From: Limnohabitans sp. WS1
GTDB lineage: Bacteria > Pseudomonadota > Gammaproteobacteria > Burkholderiales > Burkholderiaceae_C
Length of the DNA stretch: 64,000 nt
Direction: 5' to 3'
Assembly: GCF_003063265.1 (NCBI RefSeq)
Contig: NZ_NERU01000017.1
Span: forward strand, 35,207 to 99,206
Shown: positions 49,266-57,220 of the stretch, piece by piece
Layout: each line of letters begins with the position of its first letter
Position numbering within the stretch: the first letter of the stretch is position 1
Translations under genes and position numbers: made by a program
The notes under the pieces: model-generated
What the model was told of the DNA's origin: nothing
The model's database searches: none
What the model saw: only the letters and a program-made list of their open reading frames with translations

Positions 49266-49661
49266 TTACTGGGCCGACAGCAAAGCCGTCTTCAGCGCCT
49301 GCGGGTCGGTCACACCACCCGAGCGGTGCTTTTGCTCTTGGCCTTTGAAAACGATCAAGGTCGATTGCGCGCGTATGCCCATCTGGCGCTTGAGTTCACG
49401 TTCTTGGTCATAGTCCACCACCAGCAAGGTGCCCGGCACGGTGGCATCGCCTTTGAACGTGTTGAACGCTTTTTCTTGCACCAGACAAGTGGGGCACCAC
49501 TTGGCGTGAAAGTGCAGACTGACGGCTTCACCGGCTTGCTGCTTTTGCGCCAAGGTCTGGGCGCTGTAAGGGGCAATGTCGATAGCGTGCGCCGGAGTCA
49601 TCCAAGCGCTCAAGGTCAGGGTCAACAGCGCGAGGGCATTGCAGGTGAGGGTTTTGTGCAT
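49266..49661 (-). CDS. Periplasmic thioredoxin-like protein
   Basis: 131 residues with a signal peptide (ALALLTLTLSAWMTPAHA). The active site is HAKWCPTCLVQEKAF and the cis-Pro region QSTLIVFKGQ has Thr before Leu rather than a typical TP. It would receive electrons from CcdA and reduce an exported thiol target, possibly a component served by YnjBCDF. First gene of the six-gene minus-strand operon. Confidence 0.88.
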   Translation of the reverse strand: MHKTLTCNALALLTLTLSAWMTPAHAIDIAPYSAQTLAQKQQAGEAVSLHFHAKWCPTCLVQEKAFNTFKGDATVPGTLLVVDYDQERELKRQMGIRAQSTLIVFKGQEQKHRSGGVTDPQALKTALLSAQ

Positions 49662-49784
49662 GGTTCATCCTTGTCTAGAGTTCACCGGTCTGCCGTGAGA
49701 AGCTGAGGTGCCCCTACATGCCGGTATCGATCATTTCGAATCAGGTAAGCGCAAAGTTACAGGTCCATGCAGCCATCAACACAA

Positions 49785-49810
49785 AAAAGGCGACCCACGG
49801 ATCGCCTTTT
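49785..49810 (-). terminator. Rho-independent terminator after the lipoprotein gene
   Basis: 9-bp stem AAAAGGCGA (49785-49793), 8-nt loop, TCGCCTTTT (49802-49810), with six T on the minus strand after the stem. It lies 13 bp past the stop of the minus-strand lipoprotein gene and isolates it from the thioredoxin operon. Confidence 0.85.
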
Positions 49811-49822
49811 AAGGGCCGGTCG

Positions 49823-50698
49823 TTAACGCACGATGGTGACGATCCCTGTGGGGTTGAGCTTGTTGGCCTGGTTGAGCATCGTCTGCCCATTGCTCGGGCC
49901 AGTGGCGCTGCCTATCGGGTTGGTCAACAGGGGTTTGAGCAAAAACGGGGCAGGACTGTTGTCTGGCTGAGGCTCGATCGAAATCACGGCCATGCCACCG
50001 GGCAGCTTTTTAGCGGGGTTGACGAAATCCTGTCCTGGGAAAGGCGGGGCCGCTGCGGCCGTACCCGCAGCGGGTCCTGCGCCATCACTGTCTGCACCGG
50101 TCACACGGGTGAAGCGTCCCGTGCTGGTGGGTTGGCCGTCCACCACCACCCATCCCTCGTACACCCAGCCTTCGGGCAGCGTGGGCAAATTCAGGCCTGC
50201 CTGTGGCGTTCCAGAACTGGCATCGACCCACCAAATGCCCTGGTCATCGGTGCCAGGGTTGGTGGGCGTGGCCAGGAAGAATTTGCCGGTGGCGCTGGTG
50301 AAGTCATTGCCCAAGGCCGATGTGTGTGCCACGCTCAGGGCGGCCTGGGTGCGTGCCGCATCAAAATTTCCGGCCAGCAAATGCGTTTTAGTGGGTCCTG
50401 GATCGGAGTCATTTTGTGGCTCAATGGTCAGCACATAGGCCGAAGCCCCAGCGATGTCGGCGCTGTCGATCTTGAAACTGGTTTGGCTCATCACACCTCG
50501 GTCGTCCACTGTGAAACGGCCCGCACTTTTAGCCGCACCATTGACGATCAACCAGCCCTCGTAAACCGAGCTTGCACCCAGGTTTTCCAGCCCAATCAAT
50601 TGAGCTTTGATGGAGGGACTCGAATTGTCATTGCCACCGCCACACGCGGTCAAAGCAGCCGCAACGCATGCGGAAAATACCCATCGATTGAATCTCAT
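49823..50698 (-). CDS. Lipoprotein with duplicated domain
   Basis: 291 residues. Signal peptide with lipobox LTACGGG (Cys about 19). The mature protein contains two copies of one domain: SVYEGWLIVNGAAKSAGRFT followed by YVLTIEPQNDSDPGPTKTHL, and WVYEGWVVVDGQPTSTGRFT followed by MAVISIEPQPDNSPAPFLLK. The EGW..GxxxxxGRF repeat resembles the extracellular domain of some anti-sigma factors, but no zinc-finger or membrane helix precedes it. AAAGGAG precedes the ATG. Function unknown. Confidence 0.75.
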   Translation of the reverse strand: MRFNRWVFSACVAAALTACGGGNDNSSPSIKAQLIGLENLGASSVYEGWLIVNGAAKSAGRFTVDDRGVMSQTSFKIDSADIAGASAYVLTIEPQNDSDPGPTKTHLLAGNFDAARTQAALSVAHTSALGNDFTSATGKFFLATPTNPGTDDQGIWWVDASSGTPQAGLNLPTLPEGWVYEGWVVVDGQPTSTGRFTRVTGADSDGAGPAAGTAAAAPPFPGQDFVNPAKKLPGGMAVISIEPQPDNSPAPFLLKPLLTNPIGSATGPSNGQTMLNQANKLNPTGIVTIVR

Positions 50699-50790
50699 AC
50701 CGATCTCCTTTGATGTCTAAACCCAAGCCCAAAGGGCATGGTTGTTGTGTTGAGTCTTTCGACCCTCCCTTTCGCCCGGATGTGACCCAT

Positions 50791-51303
50791 TCACACCCGA
50801 GTGTTGGACTGCCAACGCGCTTGCACCCACGCATCCAGCGACAGACGCCCCGGTCCCATCAGCAGCAGCGGGAGCAGCATGGCCATGTAGATCACGGGGA
50901 GCTTGAAATTGCCAAAGCCGTCGTTGGTGAGCGCGTAGCCCTTGAGCAGTTCACTCAGGCTGGACCACGACTCGGGCCAGTGCACGCTGAGCATGGCCAC
51001 CACGGTGAGCACGATCAGCGAGGCTGAGAAAAAGCGCGTGCCCAATCCGATGACCAAAGCGATGGCACCCACGACTTCAAAGCCTGTGGCCAAGGCCCAA
51101 TTGAGGTCAGCCGGGATGAGTTTGAAGGGCCAGGGGAACTGGTCCTGGATGTCGGCAAACCAGTTGCTGCCGTGCAGCTTTTCAAGACCGGCTTCGCCAA
51201 ATTCCCAGGCCAGCAACAGGCGCAGGCTAAGCAGGCCGATCCACAGGCCCAAGTGGTCGAGTGCATCCAGGCCTTTGCGAGCCAAGTGGTGGGGGGTGTT
51301 CAT
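50791..51303 (-). CDS. hvfD: DoxX family membrane protein, HvfD-like
   Basis: 170 residues with four membrane helices: [20 protein letters not shown], then [33 protein letters not shown] and [20 protein letters not shown]. DoxX proteins accompany MNIO-type RiPP clusters (HvfABCD, bufferins). The start overlaps the HvfC stop by 4 bp. Role probably export, membrane redox or quinone coupling of the modified peptide (inference). Confidence 0.82.
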   Translation of the reverse strand: MNTPHHLARKGLDALDHLGLWIGLLSLRLLLAWEFGEAGLEKLHGSNWFADIQDQFPWPFKLIPADLNWALATGFEVVGAIALVIGLGTRFFSASLIVLTVVAMLSVHWPESWSSLSELLKGYALTNDGFGNFKLPVIYMAMLLPLLLMGPGRLSLDAWVQARWQSNTRV

Positions 51304-52034
51304 GTCGAGGTTCCCAAGATGACGCCTTGCTCGCGCAGGCTGGTGAGGAGTTGCGCACCGAAGCCTTGCAAGGCTTGCGGATCGGGGTGTTGCATGTCGG
51401 TGGCCAGTTGCGCAAAGGCTTGTTGGCCACTCAGGCCTTGGTCGAGCAGGGCCAGCACATGGGCCGTGACGGCGTTGATTTCGATAAATTGAACGTTCAG
51501 CTGCGCATCGCGAAACACCACCAAAAATGCGGGTTCTGGGTGACGAGGCCGCCAGTCGGGGCCGATGTGGTGCACGGGCCATTCGCTGGCGACATCGACA
51601 CGCGCCGGATTGAGCAACACGCGGCCTTGCATCAAGTCGCCTTGTGGGTTGTGTGCTGGTGGGGTGACGTCCATCACGTCCACCGCCAACTCGGCCCATT
51701 CGTAACGGGCCAGCTCGGCGAGCCAGCGTGGCAGGGGCTGGGCGATGGAATGTTCCGCAAGGTAACGCACAAACTCGCGCGGGATCTCGCGAAACCAGGG
51801 CGTGTGCGAAGGCCAGTCGCGGTAGAAGGTGCGGCACAGCCTGCGCCAGCGGGCATCGCCCAGCAGTTTTCGGCTGACCGGAAAGCAGCTGTCCAGAAAA
51901 CCACAAACGTTGTTGAACAACAGTTCGTTGTACACGCCCATGCGTCGCTTGGGCACGCCCGGTGGGCGGCGTGTGTGGTGCGGGTCGCGCAGGTGCGCGG
52001 CCATCTGGTGCTGGAATTCTTGGAAGGCCAGCAT
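51300..52034 (-). CDS. hvfC: HvfC/BufC-like DUF2063 RiPP partner protein
   Basis: 244 residues. The N-terminal DUF2063 domain ([38 protein letters not shown]) is followed by a C-terminal winged-helix-like region ([20 protein letters not shown]). It works with the MNIO enzyme HvfB in recognising and modifying the HvfA precursor. Its ATG overlaps the HvfB stop (TGATG). The upstream ATG at 52082 is unlikely since it lies inside hvfB. Confidence 0.87.
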   Translation of the reverse strand: MLAFQEFQHQMAAHLRDPHHTRRPPGVPKRRMGVYNELLFNNVCGFLDSCFPVSRKLLGDARWRRLCRTFYRDWPSHTPWFREIPREFVRYLAEHSIAQPLPRWLAELARYEWAELAVDVMDVTPPAHNPQGDLMQGRVLLNPARVDVASEWPVHHIGPDWRPRHPEPAFLVVFRDAQLNVQFIEINAVTAHVLALLDQGLSGQQAFAQLATDMQHPDPQALQGFGAQLLTSLREQGVILGTST

Positions 52035-52933
52035 CACGCCACCTGCCTGAAGAGGGATTGGGCTTGGGCTTGCGCACCCCATTGCGCAACAGCTTGCGCG
52101 CCGAAGGCCTGGTGCTGCAAGTGCGCAATGTGCGCCACCTCTTGGACGAGTATCGGCAGATCGGGGATGTTGAAGTCGCGCTCCAGGCAGGTGGGCACCG
52201 GGCGGCCGATGCGCTGGTAAGCGGCTTGCAGCAGTTGCCAGACCGGATCGATCACCTCGCTGCCATGGGTGTCAATGAGCAAGCCGTCTTCTTCGACACA
52301 GTGCCCGGCCACATGCACATAGCAGGTGCGCTCCAGCGGCAGCTGCGCCAGATAGGCTTGTGGGTCAAAGCCGAAGTTGCGGCTGTTGACGTAGATGTTG
52401 TTCACGTCCAGGTGCAGCAGGCAATCGGCCCGCTCGACCACGGCCCGCACAAATTCGGGTTCGCTCATTTCGGCACCCGGGGGCGCGATGTAGGTGGAGG
52501 CGTTTTCCACGCCGATGCGCATGCCCAAAATGTCTTGTGCGCGGGCAATGCGCTCGGCGGTGTAGCGCACGGCTTCTTCGGTCATGGGAATCGGCAGCAG
52601 GTCGTACAGGTGGCTGTCGTCAGCGCACCATGACAGGTGTTCGGTAAAGAGGGTGATGCCGTGCGTGCGCATGAAGTCTCGGGTGCGTCGCAGCAAGGTT
52701 TCGTCGAGTGCACCGGGGCCACCCAATGACAGCGACAGGCCGTGACACACAAAGGGGTAGCGTTCGGTGAAGGCGCACAGCGTGTGCGCAGAACGACCGC
52801 CCATACCGGCCCAATTTTCTGGGGCGATTTCGAAAAATCCGATCTCGGGCGGCACGGCTTGCTGCAATGCCGGGATCAACTCACGTCGAAAGCCCAAACC
52901 GGCTGGATTGAAAGTTGTATGCACCATGTACAT
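52034..52933 (-). CDS. hvfB: HvfB/BufB-like MNIO enzyme (DUF692)
   Basis: 299 residues, TIM-barrel DUF692. Probable iron ligands: His in [19 protein letters not shown], Glu in [28 protein letters not shown], and DTHGSEV. MNIO enzymes use two or three irons and O2 to convert Cys residues of a precursor to oxazolone-thioamide or related groups. The precursor gene hvfA is 80 bp upstream. A second in-frame ATG at 52927 gives two fewer residues. Confidence 0.92.
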   Translation of the reverse strand: MYMVHTTFNPAGLGFRRELIPALQQAVPPEIGFFEIAPENWAGMGGRSAHTLCAFTERYPFVCHGLSLSLGGPGALDETLLRRTRDFMRTHGITLFTEHLSWCADDSHLYDLLPIPMTEEAVRYTAERIARAQDILGMRIGVENASTYIAPPGAEMSEPEFVRAVVERADCLLHLDVNNIYVNSRNFGFDPQAYLAQLPLERTCYVHVAGHCVEEDGLLIDTHGSEVIDPVWQLLQAAYQRIGRPVPTCLERDFNIPDLPILVQEVAHIAHLQHQAFGAQAVAQWGAQAQAQSLFRQVA

Positions 52934-52967
52934 CGCCTTGTATCGGTGTGGCGTCAGCGAACGCCAA

Positions 52968-52983
52968 GCACACCGTGGTGTGC
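52968..52983 (-). promoter_or_regulatory. Short hairpin between hvfA and hvfB
   Basis: GCACACC-GT-GGTGTGC, a perfect palindrome in the 80-bp gap after hvfA. It could partly stop transcription or protect the hvfA message so that precursor is made in excess over enzymes; there is no U-tract. Confidence 0.4.
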
Positions 52984-53013
52984 ACAGCTTCCGCTGACTG
53001 CTTCAGTCTTGAA

Positions 53014-53340
53014 TCAAGATTTCTTGGCACCGCAAGAGGCGTCTTTTTTCTTGTCGCCACCGCAAGAGCCTTCTTTGGCTTTCTTGTCAGCACCGCACTT
53101 GGCTTCGCCGCACTTGCCGTCTTTGGCCTTGGTCGCGCCTTTTTTGTCAGCGCCGCACTTGGCTTCACCGCATTTACCGTCTTTGGCCTTGCTGTCAGAT
53201 TTCATGTCGGCCTGCGCCACTTGGTAGCCGGCGTCCAGGGTCTTGGCGGCAAAGGGGTTGCCTGCAGCGTGAGCGGGCATCAAGGTGGCTGCGGCAAACG
53301 CAGAACCCAAAGCGATGGTGATGAGGTGTTGCTTGTTCAT
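53014..53340 (-). CDS. hvfA: HvfA/bufferin-like RiPP precursor peptide
   Basis: 108 residues. A signal peptide (residues 1-25, AFAAATLMPAHA) is followed by a leader-like segment and a Lys/Gly/Cys-rich core. The unit KDGKCGEAKCGADKK occurs twice, then KEGSCGGDKK and DASCGAKKS, giving six cysteines in K/E-G-x-C-G contexts. This matches the EGKCG-type copper-binding precursors modified by MNIO enzymes. It is exported and should sequester copper in the periplasm. GGAG lies before the ATG. An ECF-type promoter (see 53426-53451) probably drives it. Confidence 0.88.
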   Translation of the reverse strand: MNKQHLITIALGSAFAAATLMPAHAAGNPFAAKTLDAGYQVAQADMKSDSKAKDGKCGEAKCGADKKGATKAKDGKCGEAKCGADKKAKEGSCGGDKKKDASCGAKKS

Positions 53341-53425
53341 GAAATGCTCCTGAAAGGTTGAAGGTGAGTTGTTGACCGTTTTGGGCTGTACCGTGTGGCA
53401 CTTGTCCATCGCTGTCATGGTGTAA

Positions 53426-53451
53426 TCCGCGCCGGAACATTCAAAAGTTAC
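53426..53451 (-). promoter_or_regulatory. ECF-type promoter of the hvfABCD operon
   Basis: On the minus strand GTAACT (53451-53446), 16 bp, CGGA (53429-53426). The form is that of Caulobacter SigF-type promoters (GTAAC...CGAA), the sigma factor that drives bufferin genes there. The predicted start would leave a leader of about 80 nt before hvfA. Confidence 0.6.
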
Positions 53452-53485
53452 GAAAAATGCAGGCCATTTGTTTCTTTTTGTATCT

Positions 53486-53511
53486 GTAACTTTTTCACCT
53501 CTTTGGACGAA
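53486..53511 (+). promoter_or_regulatory. ECF-type autoregulatory promoter of the sigma gene
   Basis: GTAACT (53486-53491), 16 bp, CGAA (53508-53511). Same hexamer and spacing as the divergent hvfA promoter. Only 5 bp separate CGAA from the TTG start, so the message would be leaderless or the start lies further in (first internal ATG at 53565). Confidence 0.6.
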
Positions 53512-53516
53512 CTGAC

Positions 53517-54077
53517 TTGAGCGAAAGCCTGCAAACCCAAGAAGCCGAACTGCACGCCGCATGGATGCAATCCCTGCAAGGCGATCAGGCCAGTTACCAA
53601 CGTGCCCTCGGCCTCATGAGCGGCCATGTGCGGCGCTTTTTGCAAAAACGGATGCAATCCCAACTCAGCGATGTCGAGGACCTTGTGCAAGAAACCCTGA
53701 TGGCCATCCATCAAAAACGCCACACCTACCAAAGCGACCAGCCCCTGACGGCCTGGATGTATGCGATTGCGCGTTACAAATGGGTGGACCATTTGCGCGC
53801 CCACGGCCGCCGCGAGGGCCTGCATGACGACATCGACGACTGGTCCGAAACCCTGGCGGTGGACAGCGAAGAAGAAGCCAGTGATGCGCACAAGGACTTG
53901 GAGGTCGTGTTGGCGGACTTGCCGCTGCGCCAACGCGAGGCCATCGAGCACACGCGGCTGATGGGTTTGTCGATCACCGAAACCGCCCAGCGGACCGGGC
54001 AAAGTGAAGCCTCAGTCAAAGTGAACATCCACCGGGGCCTGAAAACCCTGATGGCCAAATGGGGAGCCAAAGCATGA
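53517..54077 (+). CDS. ECF RNA polymerase sigma factor (SigF-like)
   Basis: 186 residues if TTG is the start. Region 2 is seen in LSDVEDLVQETLMAIHQKRH and LTAWMYAIARYKWVDHLRAH; region 4 in LPLRQREAIEHTRLMGLSIT and GQSEASVKVNIHRGLKTLMA. It sits with a DUF1109/NrsF anti-sigma gene downstream (4-bp overlap) and the copper RiPP cluster divergent to it. By analogy with Caulobacter SigF-NrsF it would be released by copper or another metal stress and switch on hvfABCD and itself. Confidence 0.9.
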   Translation: MSESLQTQEAELHAAWMQSLQGDQASYQRALGLMSGHVRRFLQKRMQSQLSDVEDLVQETLMAIHQKRHTYQSDQPLTAWMYAIARYKWVDHLRAHGRREGLHDDIDDWSETLAVDSEEEASDAHKDLEVVLADLPLRQREAIEHTRLMGLSITETAQRTGQSEASVKVNIHRGLKTLMAKWGAKA

Positions 54078-54712
54078 AAACGAACGACCTGATTGCCTTG
54101 CTGGCCAGCGACACGCTGCAGCCGCAAAAACCTGTGCGCCAGCAGTTGCTGCAAAAACTGCTGCTGGGTGCCGTGGTCTGTGGTGTGTTGTTGCTCGCCT
54201 TGTTCGGCCTGAACCCACAGATGGATCAAATGGCGGTGCATCCGGCCTTCATCACCAAAATGCTGTGGCTCACGGCCTTGATGGGTTTTAGCTTGTATGG
54301 CTTGTTTCGCTTGGCCAGACCGGGGGTGGGGGCGGGTCACACCTTCGTGGGTCTGGGGCTTGCTTTGCTGGCCATGGGCAGCCTAGGTGTCATTCAGTGG
54401 CTGCAAACCGATGAGGGTGCTCGCACCGCGCAGTGGATGGGCGGCTCGTGGGAAGTGTGCTCGGTGAGCATCGTGGCGCTGTCTTTGCCGGTGCTGGGTG
54501 CTTTGTTGTGGGCCTTGCGCCAACTGGCCCCAACGCGCCCCGCCTTGACGGGCGCGGTGGCGGGCATGCTGGCGGGCAGCTTGGCCGCCAGCGTGTATTC
54601 ACTGCATTGCTCCGAAACCAGCCTGACGTTTTTTGCCGTCTGGTACGCCGGCGGCATCGCCTTGGTGTCGGGTGTGGGCGCGGTGTTGGGCTTGCGCGTG
54701 CTGCGTTGGTGA
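54074..54712 (+). CDS. NrsF-type (DUF1109) membrane anti-sigma factor
   Basis: 212 residues. A short cytoplasmic N-terminus (MKTNDLIALLASDTLQPQK) is followed by about six membrane helices. The Cys residues in SVYSLHCSETS and near GGSWEVCSVS are candidates for metal sensing, as described for NrsF proteins. It should hold the sigma factor at the membrane until the signal arrives. Overlaps the sigma stop by 4 bp. Confidence 0.87.
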   Translation: MKTNDLIALLASDTLQPQKPVRQQLLQKLLLGAVVCGVLLLALFGLNPQMDQMAVHPAFITKMLWLTALMGFSLYGLFRLARPGVGAGHTFVGLGLALLAMGSLGVIQWLQTDEGARTAQWMGGSWEVCSVSIVALSLPVLGALLWALRQLAPTRPALTGAVAGMLAGSLAASVYSLHCSETSLTFFAVWYAGGIALVSGVGAVLGLRVLRW

Positions 54713-54746
54713 AGCAGGTCAGTCGTGGTGCGCAAGGCCTCAGGCC

Positions 54747-55931
54747 TCAGGCCACCGCCCCCGAGCCATAACGTCCGTGCAACAAATGCCCGGTTCTGAA
54801 CCGCTCCAGCGCATACGGGGCCAAGGGCACATCGGTGGGCAGGCCCAGGGCTTGCTGGGCCAGCACCCGGCCCACGGCGGGTGAGAGCTTGAAGCCGTGG
54901 CCCGAAAAACCAAAGCCCACCACCAGACCCGGGACCTCGTTCACACCGCCCAGCACCGGGTTCCAATCAGGGGTCACGTCGTACACCCCGGTCCATGACG
55001 AGGCCAAGCCCGCTTCGGCAAACGAGGGAAAGCGGTCTGCCACTTGTTCACCCAAGTGCGCCACATCGTCCATGGAAATATCGCCTTGGGTGTTGTCTGG
55101 CCCGCTCAGGCTTTCTCCGGCTGTGCCCTCGCTCACCAGCATCTGCCGCCCGCCATAGCTGCGGCAATACAGCATGCCGGGCGAGCCCAAGTCTTTGTAG
55201 ACCGGCATGGCGTAGGTGTAGGCCTCGGGGCCTTCGAGCGACATGACCTTGTGCCGCTCGGGCGTCAAAGGCACCTGAATGCCCGTCCATGTGGCCAATT
55301 CATGCGCCCAGATGTTTTGTGTGCTGATGACCACGGGCGCATGGAACACCCCGCTGGCCGTTTCCACACCACTGACGCGGCCTTGCTGCAGCAGCAAACG
55401 CGTGGCGCTTTCGCCTTCCATGAACTTGACCCCGCGCCTGCGGGCGGCGCGCGCGTAGCTGGTGGCCACCAGATAGGCATCGGCAAAGCCCGCATCGGGC
55501 TCAAAGCCGATCAAGGCGGCATCGTCAAAACGGCAGATGGGCAAGCGTTCGCTGGCCTCTTGGGGGCTGAGTCTGCTGAGCGCAATGCCACGCGCCTCTT
55601 GTGCGGCCAGGGCCTCGCGCAAGGGGGCCAACTTGGGGCCTTCGGGCGAGGCGATCAGGTAACCGCAACGCACCAGGCCGGCACTGGCGTCTTCGTCTTG
55701 CAGGTGTTCGGCAAAGTTTTCAAACACCGACCAGGACTGCTGCGCCAGCGCCATGTTTTCCACCACCGAATAGTGGGTGCGCAAAATGCCGCTGGACTGT
55801 GAGGTGGTGCCCGCGCCGATCTGATCGCGCTCGAGCACCAGCACACGTTGAGCGCCCAAGGCCGCCAGGTTGTAGGCCACCGAGGTGCCGATCACGCCCG
55901 CCCCAATCACGATTGCATCCCATGAACTCAC
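54747..55931 (-). CDS. FAD-dependent oxidoreductase (DAO/sarcosine oxidase-like)
   Basis: 394 residues with a GTG start (AGGAG 7 bp upstream; no ATG alternative keeps the fold). The FAD motif is AIVIGAGVIGTSVAYNLAAL and the C-terminal closing motif is VVGFGFSGHGFKLSPAVG. It belongs to the glycine/D-amino-acid oxidase group and would oxidise a secondary or primary amine. No partner subunits are next to it. Substrate unknown. Confidence 0.88.
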   Translation of the reverse strand: MSSWDAIVIGAGVIGTSVAYNLAALGAQRVLVLERDQIGAGTTSQSSGILRTHYSVVENMALAQQSWSVFENFAEHLQDEDASAGLVRCGYLIASPEGPKLAPLREALAAQEARGIALSRLSPQEASERLPICRFDDAALIGFEPDAGFADAYLVATSYARAARRRGVKFMEGESATRLLLQQGRVSGVETASGVFHAPVVISTQNIWAHELATWTGIQVPLTPERHKVMSLEGPEAYTYAMPVYKDLGSPGMLYCRSYGGRQMLVSEGTAGESLSGPDNTQGDISMDDVAHLGEQVADRFPSFAEAGLASSWTGVYDVTPDWNPVLGGVNEVPGLVVGFGFSGHGFKLSPAVGRVLAQQALGLPTDVPLAPYALERFRTGHLLHGRYGSGAVA

Positions 55932-56032
55932 ATCGCACTCCTGTTGTTGGCCACCAGCCTAAGGGGCATGGCCGATTCGTGCATCAGTTTTGCACTGGCT
56001 GATCATCAGCATCAGCCTTGGCGCTGATGGCT

Positions 56033-57037
56033 TCAGCGGTCTTCGTTCACGCTGAGCAAGTTGGCGGGAAGGTTCAGCGCACTCCCCCATTCGCGCTGCA
56101 ATTCGCGCACCGCCACCCGCACCATGGCCGCAATGTCCTGGGCCAGGGGGCCCAATTCGTCGGGCCGGTACACCATGTAGAAAGTGCGCTGCAGGGGCGG
56201 GTAAGCCTGGCCCTGATGCCGCAAGGCTGTGAGGGGCACACACTTCAGGTGCATGGCGTGGTAGCGCGACTGCCACAGGCACAAGGGGGTGGTCAGGGCG
56301 ATGCCCAAATCCTCGCGCACCAAGCTCAGCAAGGGGTCGGTGGCGTCAAATTCAAACACCTGCTCGATGTCGGGGTCGTGGCGGGCCAGGTAGGCATCGA
56401 CCAGCGCCCCCATTTTGGAGCGGGTGCTGTAATGCATGAAGGGCCGCAGACCACTGAGCTGGTGCAAGGACGCCAGAGGCAGCACCTTGAAGTCCGAGGG
56501 CACGGCCAACACAAACTGTTCTGAAAACAAGGCCAGACATTCACGCCCGGTGCCGGGCTTGGGGTCGTCGGTGGTGATCAGCACGTCCAACTGGTGGTTG
56601 TCAAACTGCTCGGCCAGTCCCGGGTTGATGCCCGACACCAGGCGCAGGCGCTGCACACGCCCGGCCAGGCCCCGCACCATTTGTGGGCCAATCGTGGCAG
56701 CAAAGGAGTCCACGCACCCGAGCCGCAGCAAGCTCCTTTTGCTGCGGCTCAGGGCGCGCACCGTCTCCGTCATGTGGCTGGCCCGCGAAAGCAGGTCACG
56801 CGCTTGCTCGTACAGGCGCTGCCCCGAAGCCGTGGGGTGGGCCGGCCGCGTGGCCCGGTCCAGCAGTGAGGCGCCCAGCGACTCCTCCAGTTGACGAACA
56901 TGTTGAGACACGCCCGCCTGGGAAATGCCAAGCCGCTGCGCCGCCGCCGACACGGAGCCGGTTTCCACCAAAGCCACCCAGCTGCCCAGCTGTTCCCAGG
57001 AGGGGGGGACCACTTTGTCTGAAGCACGTTTTTTCAT
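56033..57037 (-). CDS. LysR family transcriptional regulator
   Basis: 334 residues. Helix-turn-helix: WVALVETGSVSAAAQRLGIS, QAGVSQHVRQLEESLGASLL. The effector domain starts at about residue 100. It is divergent from the TAXI-TRAP operon, with 183 bp between the starts, and probably regulates it. The CTGATGCTCAGCATCAG palindrome at 57077-57093 in that gap is a plausible binding site. Confidence 0.9.
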   Translation of the reverse strand: MKKRASDKVVPPSWEQLGSWVALVETGSVSAAAQRLGISQAGVSQHVRQLEESLGASLLDRATRPAHPTASGQRLYEQARDLLSRASHMTETVRALSRSKRSLLRLGCVDSFAATIGPQMVRGLAGRVQRLRLVSGINPGLAEQFDNHQLDVLITTDDPKPGTGRECLALFSEQFVLAVPSDFKVLPLASLHQLSGLRPFMHYSTRSKMGALVDAYLARHDPDIEQVFEFDATDPLLSLVREDLGIALTTPLCLWQSRYHAMHLKCVPLTALRHQGQAYPPLQRTFYMVYRPDELGPLAQDIAAMVRVAVRELQREWGSALNLPANLLSVNEDR

Positions 57038-57076
57038 CGTAAGCTTGCGCGGCAGGGCCGGTCTGTATTGGTTTTT

Positions 57077-57093
57077 CTGATGCTCAGCATCAG
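57077..57093. promoter_or_regulatory. Palindrome in the LysR/TAXI divergent region
   Basis: CTGATGCTCAGCATCAG is a perfect 17-bp palindrome centred on C (8-bp arms CTGATGCT and AGCATCAG). A near copy CTGATCATCAGCATCAG occurs at 55997-56013, on the other side of the LysR gene. LysR family sites are commonly dyads of this size. Confidence 0.55.
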
Positions 57094-57220
57094 AATTGGC
57101 GAAGGCTTGGCCTGCCCAGGCTTTACAGCCCACACTGTACGACTGCGAAGCGTTGGATGCCTGTTGCAAAAGGCCTTTGCTGACATTTTGACCGAACCCC
57201 CTCTTCACAAAGGAAAACCG

